NCBI GenBank assembly: GCA_036563805.1
Contig: DATCLS010000053.1
Span: 1-64,000 of the forward strand
Reading direction: 5' to 3'
Origin: DATCLS01 sp036563805
Lineage (GTDB): Bacteria; Actinomycetota; Acidimicrobiia; Acidimicrobiales; VFJN01
Length of the DNA stretch: 64,000 bases
Below are positions 60,417 through 64,000 of the stretch, in pieces (within the stretch, counting starts at the first letter, position 1; each line of letters starts with the position of its first letter). The position numbers and the translations under genes are program-made. The notes under the pieces are model-generated. The model was not told where the DNA came from, did not search any database, and saw only the letters and a program-made list of their open reading frames with translations.

Positions 60417-61559
60417 TTGGATCTTTTCGAGTATCAGGGCAAGCAGTTCTTCGCCCGCTACGGCATCCCGGTCAGCCCGGGCGAGGCGGTGGAGACGGTC
60501 GACGACGCCGTCGCCGCCGCCGAGCGGATCGGCTACCCGGTGGTCGTCAAGGCCCAGGTGCAGGTCGGCGGCCGCGGCAAGGCCGGCGGCATCAAGCTGG
60601 CCGACGACGCGGACCAGGTCCGCACCCACGCCAGCAACATCCTCGGCATGGACATCAAGGGCCACGTCGTGAAGGTCCTGTGGATCGAGCGGGCCTCCGA
60701 CATCGCCGAGGAGTACTACGCCAGCTTCACGCTCGACCGCTCGGCCAAGAAGCACCTCGGCATGCTCTCGGCCCAGGGCGGTGTCGAGATCGAGGCCGTG
60801 GCGGCCGAGAACCCCGACGCCATCGCCAAGATCCACGTGGACCCGGTCGACGGCCTGACCGAGGAGCAGGCCCGGGCCTGGGTGGCCGCCGCCAAGCTCA
60901 ACCCCGACGCCACCGAGGGCGCGGTTGACATCCTGCTCAAGCTGTACCGGGCCTACGTCGAGGGCGACGCCGACCTGGTCGAGATCAACCCCCTGATCCT
61001 CAAGCCGACCGGCGAGGTCCACGCCCTCGACGCCAAGGTCACGCTCGACGGCAACGCCCTGTTCCGCCACGAGGACTACGCCCAGTACGAGGCGACCCAG
61101 GTCCGCGACGAGCGCGAGCAGGCGGCCCACGAGAAGGGCCTCCAGTACGTCGGGCTCGACGGCTACGTCGGCGTGATCGCCAACGGCGCCGGCCTGGCCA
61201 TGTCCACCGTGGACATCGTCAACCAGGTGGGCGGCGAGCCGGCCAACTTCCTCGACATCGGCGGCGGCGCCTCGGCCGAGGTCATGGCCGGCGCCCTCGA
61301 GGTCATCAACAACGACCCCAACGTCCGGTCGATCTTCATCAACATCTTCGGCGGGATCACCAAGGGCGAGGAGGTGGCCAACGGCATCGTGGCCGCCCTC
61401 GACCGGGTGAAGATCGACGTGCCGATCGTGATCCGCCTCGACGGCACCAACGCCGACCTGGGCCGCCAGATCCTCGAGCCCCACCTGTCCGACATGCTCC
61501 AGATGCAGCCGACCATGGTCGAGGCCGCCCAGCGGGCCGTCGCCCTGGCCGGGAAGTGA
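60417..61559 (+). CDS. sucC: Succinyl-CoA synthetase beta subunit (ADP-forming)
   Basis: The start is TTG 60417, 4 nt after a perfect AGGAGG (60407-60412); the product then begins LDLFEYQGKQFFARYGIPV like all SucC proteins. It has 380 residues. ATP-grasp motifs VVVKAQVQVGGRGKAGGIKLA and EINPLILKPTGEVHALDAKV and the phosphohistidine-side GGGASAEVMAGAL are present. With SucD it makes ATP or GTP from succinyl-CoA in the TCA cycle. A further possible promoter is TAGTAT near 60338. Confidence 0.95.
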   Translation: MDLFEYQGKQFFARYGIPVSPGEAVETVDDAVAAAERIGYPVVVKAQVQVGGRGKAGGIKLADDADQVRTHASNILGMDIKGHVVKVLWIERASDIAEEYYASFTLDRSAKKHLGMLSAQGGVEIEAVAAENPDAIAKIHVDPVDGLTEEQARAWVAAAKLNPDATEGAVDILLKLYRAYVEGDADLVEINPLILKPTGEVHALDAKVTLDGNALFRHEDYAQYEATQVRDEREQAAHEKGLQYVGLDGYVGVIANGAGLAMSTVDIVNQVGGEPANFLDIGGGASAEVMAGALEVINNDPNVRSIFINIFGGITKGEEVANGIVAALDRVKIDVPIVIRLDGTNADLGRQILEPHLSDMLQMQPTMVEAAQRAVALAGK

Positions 61560-61572
61560 GGTCGTCCACCCG

Positions 61573-62472
61573 ATGAGCATCTTCGTCGACGAGAGCACCA
61601 AGGTCGTCTACCAGGGCCTCACCGGCAGCCAAGGCCGGTTCTACGGCCTGCTCAACCGCGAGTACGGCACCCAGGTCGTGGCCGGGACCAACCCCAAGAA
61701 GGCCGGCACCGACGTCGAGGGCATCCCGATCTACGCCACGGTGGGCGAGGCGGTCGCCGCCACCGGCGCCACCGCCTCGTGCATCTTCATCCCGGCGCCG
61801 GGCGTGAAGAACGCGGTGCTCGAGGCGGCCGAGGGCGGCGTCGAGTTCATCGTGTGCATCACCGAGGGCGTGCCGGCCCACGACGAGGCGCTGTTCTACA
61901 ACCAGCTCCGCCGCGACCACCCCCAGGTGCGGCTGCTCGGGCCCAACTGCCCGGGCATCATCAGCCCCGGCAAGGCCAACATCGGCATCACGGCCGGGCA
62001 CATCGCCAAGGCGCCGGTCGACGGCGAGCCGGCGGTCGGCATCGTCAGCCGGTCTGGCACGCTCACCTACCAGGCCCTCTACGAGCTGAAGCTCAACGAC
62101 ATCGGCGTGTCGACGTGCGTGGGAATCGGCGGCGACCCGGTGCCGGGCACGTCGTTCATCGACTGCCTGGAGGCCTTCGAGGCCGACCCCGAGACCAAGG
62201 CCGTGATGATGATCGGTGAGATCGGCGGCTCGGCCGAGGAGGAGGCGGCCGAGTTCATCGCCTCGAAGATGACGAAGCCCGTCGTTGCCTACGTGGCCGG
62301 CGTCACCGCCCCGCCCGGCAAGAAGATGGGCCACGCCGGCGCCATCGTCTCGGGCGGCAAGGGCACGGCCCAGGCGAAGATGGACGCCCTGCGGGAGGCC
62401 GGCGCCAAGGTGGGGCAGAACCCGACCGAGGCCGGCCAGCTGATGGTCGAGGTGGTACGGGGCCTGTCCTGA
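61573..62472 (+). CDS. sucD: Succinyl-CoA synthetase alpha subunit
   Basis: The 299-residue protein has the CoA-binding Rossmann start VYQGLTGSQGRFYGLLNREYGTQVVAGTNPKKAG, LLGPNCPGIISPGKANIGI and the phosphohistidine motif KKMGHAGAIVSGGKG. It lies 13 bp after sucC. The final 43 bases of the gene are repeated directly after it; the stop codon TGA is formed at the junction. Confidence 0.97.
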   Translation: MSIFVDESTKVVYQGLTGSQGRFYGLLNREYGTQVVAGTNPKKAGTDVEGIPIYATVGEAVAATGATASCIFIPAPGVKNAVLEAAEGGVEFIVCITEGVPAHDEALFYNQLRRDHPQVRLLGPNCPGIISPGKANIGITAGHIAKAPVDGEPAVGIVSRSGTLTYQALYELKLNDIGVSTCVGIGGDPVPGTSFIDCLEAFEADPETKAVMMIGEIGGSAEEEAAEFIASKMTKPVVAYVAGVTAPPGKKMGHAGAIVSGGKGTAQAKMDALREAGAKVGQNPTEAGQLMVEVVRGLS

Positions 62473-62513
62473 GGCCGGCCAGCTGATGGTCGAGCGGGTG
62501 CGGGGCCCGTCCG
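62428..62513 (+). repeat. 43-bp tandem duplication across the sucD stop
   Basis: Unit 1 is 62428-62470 and unit 2 is 62471-62513; both start GAGGCCGGCCAGCTGATGG and differ at about 5 of 43 positions. The TGA of sucD uses the last T of unit 1 and the first bases of unit 2. Unit 2 also supplies the left arm of the terminator. Confidence 0.85.
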
Positions 62514-62524
62514 AGGCCCCGCAC
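62498..62524 (+). terminator. Terminator of the sucCD operon
   Basis: GTGCGGGGCC (62498-62507) pairs perfectly with GGCCCCGCAC (62515-62524) around a 7-nt loop, 25 bp after the sucD stop. The left arm lies in the second copy of the tandem duplication, where the first copy has GTACGGGGCC. Confidence 0.7.
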
Positions 62525-62553
62525 CCGACGATCAGCGAGCAGCAGAGAGGGAG

Positions 62554-63042
62554 TCAGAAGGGCGTGGGCGCCGACGAGCCGCCCCCGCCCTTCTTTTCTT
62601 CCTGCCACTCGAGGTAGCCGCCGAGCGCCAGCCCGGCGGCCGCCAGCAGGCCGATGAAGATCCCGAGCGAGCGGCTCACGTCGATGTCGACCCCCGGCAC
62701 GTCCGGCACGTCCTCACCGAGCAGGAGCTTCATCAGCACCAGCCCGGCGGCGAGCACACCGGCGAAGAACAGGATCTGGCCCCACCCCATGGCCAGCTCC
62801 GGGAGCCGGGTCTGCGGGGAGAACCGGCGGATGACGACGACCGCCACCATGGCGAGGCTGAGCAGGAACGGCAGCCAGACCCAGAACTCCGCGCCCTCGG
62901 TCTCCCAGCCGTTGACGTCCAGCTCGCCCATCATGTCGCCGGCGATGTCGGCCGTGAACCAGTCGAGGAACGTCGCCACGAAGAAGACGAGCGCCGACAG
63001 GACGATCAGCCGGTCGGCCCGCGTGAGCTTGCTCAGGTTCAC
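62554..63042 (-). CDS. Four-helix membrane protein, paralogue B
   Basis: GTG 63042 starts 5 nt after the previous stop, giving 162 residues with four helices. The start NLSKLTRADRLIVLSALVFFVATFLDWF and the end LGGYLEWQEEKKGGG match paralogue A (DLSKLSVGDRIV and YGGYLISKETE). The first inter-helix loop is acidic. I do not recognise the family; small paired membrane proteins of this type occur in Actinobacteria. Function unknown. Confidence 0.7.
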   Translation of the reverse strand: MNLSKLTRADRLIVLSALVFFVATFLDWFTADIAGDMMGELDVNGWETEGAEFWVWLPFLLSLAMVAVVVIRRFSPQTRLPELAMGWGQILFFAGVLAAGLVLMKLLLGEDVPDVPGVDIDVSRSLGIFIGLLAAAGLALGGYLEWQEEKKGGGGSSAPTPF

Positions 63043-63047
63043 GGCAT

Positions 63048-63494
63048 TCAGAACTGGGTGGGCGGCGCCACGCTGGTCTCGGTCTCCTTGGAGATGAGGT
63101 ACCCACCGTAGGCCAGCGCGCACCCGAGCAGGACGAGGAAGTACGCCCAGAACGTCAGGAAGTCGGTCTCGGCGATCAGCTTCAGGAACAGCAGCACCGG
63201 CACGGCGATCGTGGCGTAGAAGATCGCCTGGTTCCAGCCGATCGGCAGGGCCGGCAGGTTCACCTGCGGCGCCAGCTTGCGCACGAGCACCACCACCACG
63301 AGGGCGAGCAGAACGATCAGCGCCAGGGCGGCCGGCCAGGCGATGGCGGTGCCGTCGCCGTCCAGCGGCTGCAACGAGTACGTCTCGCCGAAGATCTCGA
63401 CGCTGTGCCAGGGCACGAACAGCAGGAGCAGGATCTGCAAGATCCCGACCCCTGCCACGATGCGATCGCCCACCGACAGCTTGCTCAGGTCCAC
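63048..63494 (-). CDS. Four-helix membrane protein, paralogue A
   Basis: GTG 63494 follows GGGAGG (minus 63506-63501) by 6 nt, giving 148 residues with four helices. It shares SKLxxxDR, a W/P-rich first loop and the closing AYGGYL with paralogue B downstream, so the two arose by duplication. The tail ends in SVAPPTQF. Divergent from purN across about 100 bp. Confidence 0.7.
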   Translation of the reverse strand: MDLSKLSVGDRIVAGVGILQILLLLFVPWHSVEIFGETYSLQPLDGDGTAIAWPAALALIVLLALVVVVLVRKLAPQVNLPALPIGWNQAIFYATIAVPVLLFLKLIAETDFLTFWAYFLVLLGCALAYGGYLISKETETSVAPPTQF

Positions 63495-63597
63495 TACGTG
63501 CCTCCCATGATTCCGCGGAACGTCCACGCGCCCGCTCCCACCGAGGAGAGCGACGGGTGCCCGGAGCCTGCGTGCACCGTCGCTACGATCGACGTCG

Positions 63598-64000
63598 ATG
63601 TCCGCAGCCCGCATCGCCGTTCTCGCCTCGGGCAGCGGAACCCTACTCCAGGCCATCCTGGCCGACGGGATCACCGTGACGGTCGTGGCCGCCGACCGAC
63701 GCTGCCGGGCGCTCGACATCGCGCGCGACCACGGCGTGCCGGCCGAGCTGGTCGAGCGCACCGAGTGGGGCAAGGCGTTCGACCGGGCCGCCTACACCGA
63801 CCAGCTGGTGAAGGTCCTGCGGTCCTACGAGGTCGAGGTGGTCGTGATGGCCGGCTTCGGCACGATCGTGCCGGGCCTGGCCGACGCCTACCCGGGCCGG
63901 GTGCTCAACAGCCACCCGGCCCTGCTCCCGGCGTTCAAGGGCTGGCACGCCGTGCGCGACGCCCTGGCGGCCGGCGTGCGCGAGACCGGCACGACCATCC
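63598..64000 (+). CDS. purN: Phosphoribosylglycinamide formyltransferase, 3' end outside window
   Basis: The first 134 residues are seen. The start IAVLASGSGTLLQAI and the motif NSHPALLPAFKGWHAVRDALAAGV, which carries the catalytic His region, identify PurN (GART), the third step of purine synthesis. ATG 63598 is leaderless, 8 nt after TACGAT (63584-63589). The gene runs off the right edge. Confidence 0.93.
   Translation, partial: MSAARIAVLASGSGTLLQAILADGITVTVVAADRRCRALDIARDHGVPAELVERTEWGKAFDRAAYTDQLVKVLRSYEVEVVVMAGFGTIVPGLADAYPGRVLNSHPALLPAFKGWHAVRDALAAGVRETGTTI

Overview
The window is about 64 kb of very GC-rich DNA. GTG starts are common, many adjacent genes overlap by four bases (GTGA or ATGA), and the gene content is typical of high-GC Actinobacteria: a conservon (cvnABCD), an LppM-type lipoprotein, a complete Mrp antiporter operon, a KimA-like permease, and L,D-transpeptidases with Thr-rich linkers. 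An acidimicrobial-type actinobacterium is my best guess, but that is inference. By eye I found no rRNA, tRNA or CRISPR array. The only mobile element I can support is one IS110-family insertion.

Layout. 0-9 kb: an Hsp70-family gene cut by the left edge, divergent from a diadenylate-cyclase-like protein whose DGA motif reads DLA; an acyl-CoA ligase; a three-domain membrane flippase-like protein with a small tandem-repeat helix-turn-helix-like partner; a GH43-like secreted protein; and a PepSY protein preceded by 11-bp-phased GTTCAG repeats. 9-11 kb: an amidase divergent from soxR, with a SoxR box between them. 10.9-19.6 kb: a compact locus of glycosyltransferases, an epimerase, a two-component system, a methyltransferase, a molybdopterin oxidoreductase and membrane proteins. 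Its two divergent promoters share a nearly identical 22-bp motif. 19.6-29 kb: a DUF3089 lipoprotein, the cvnDCBA conservon, a polysaccharide deacetylase, a second flippase-like membrane protein, and a KimA-like permease fused to an OB-fold domain.

29-42 kb: an MFS/TetR efflux pair, a DeoR regulator, bioB, an enoyl-CoA hydratase, HrpA helicase, an aldehyde dehydrogenase and a large polytopic membrane protein. 42.4-43.8 kb: the IS110 element, with recognisable ends and a non-coding left end of bridge-RNA size. 43.9-53.6 kb: an LppM-like lipoprotein, an FAD oxidoreductase, an ECF sigma factor with a SRPBCC protein, a LapA-like protein, a GDH-like protein, PcrA/UvrD, and two tandem L,D-transpeptidases, the first with a degraded active site. 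53.7-59.8 kb: mrpABCDEFG. 59.8-64 kb: a Rieske-like relic, sucCD, a pair of paralogous small membrane proteins, and the start of purN.

The main functional themes are the cell envelope (flippases, glycosyltransferases, transpeptidases, deacetylase), ion homeostasis (Mrp, KimA-like) and signalling (two-component system, conservon, SoxR, ECF sigma). A recurring promoter pattern, TANNNT followed 6-9 nt later by the start codon, indicates many leaderless transcripts and was used to choose several starts. The best candidate for an undescribed system is the 10.9-19.6 kb locus, because its genes and cis elements point to one regulated envelope glycan/redox pathway.
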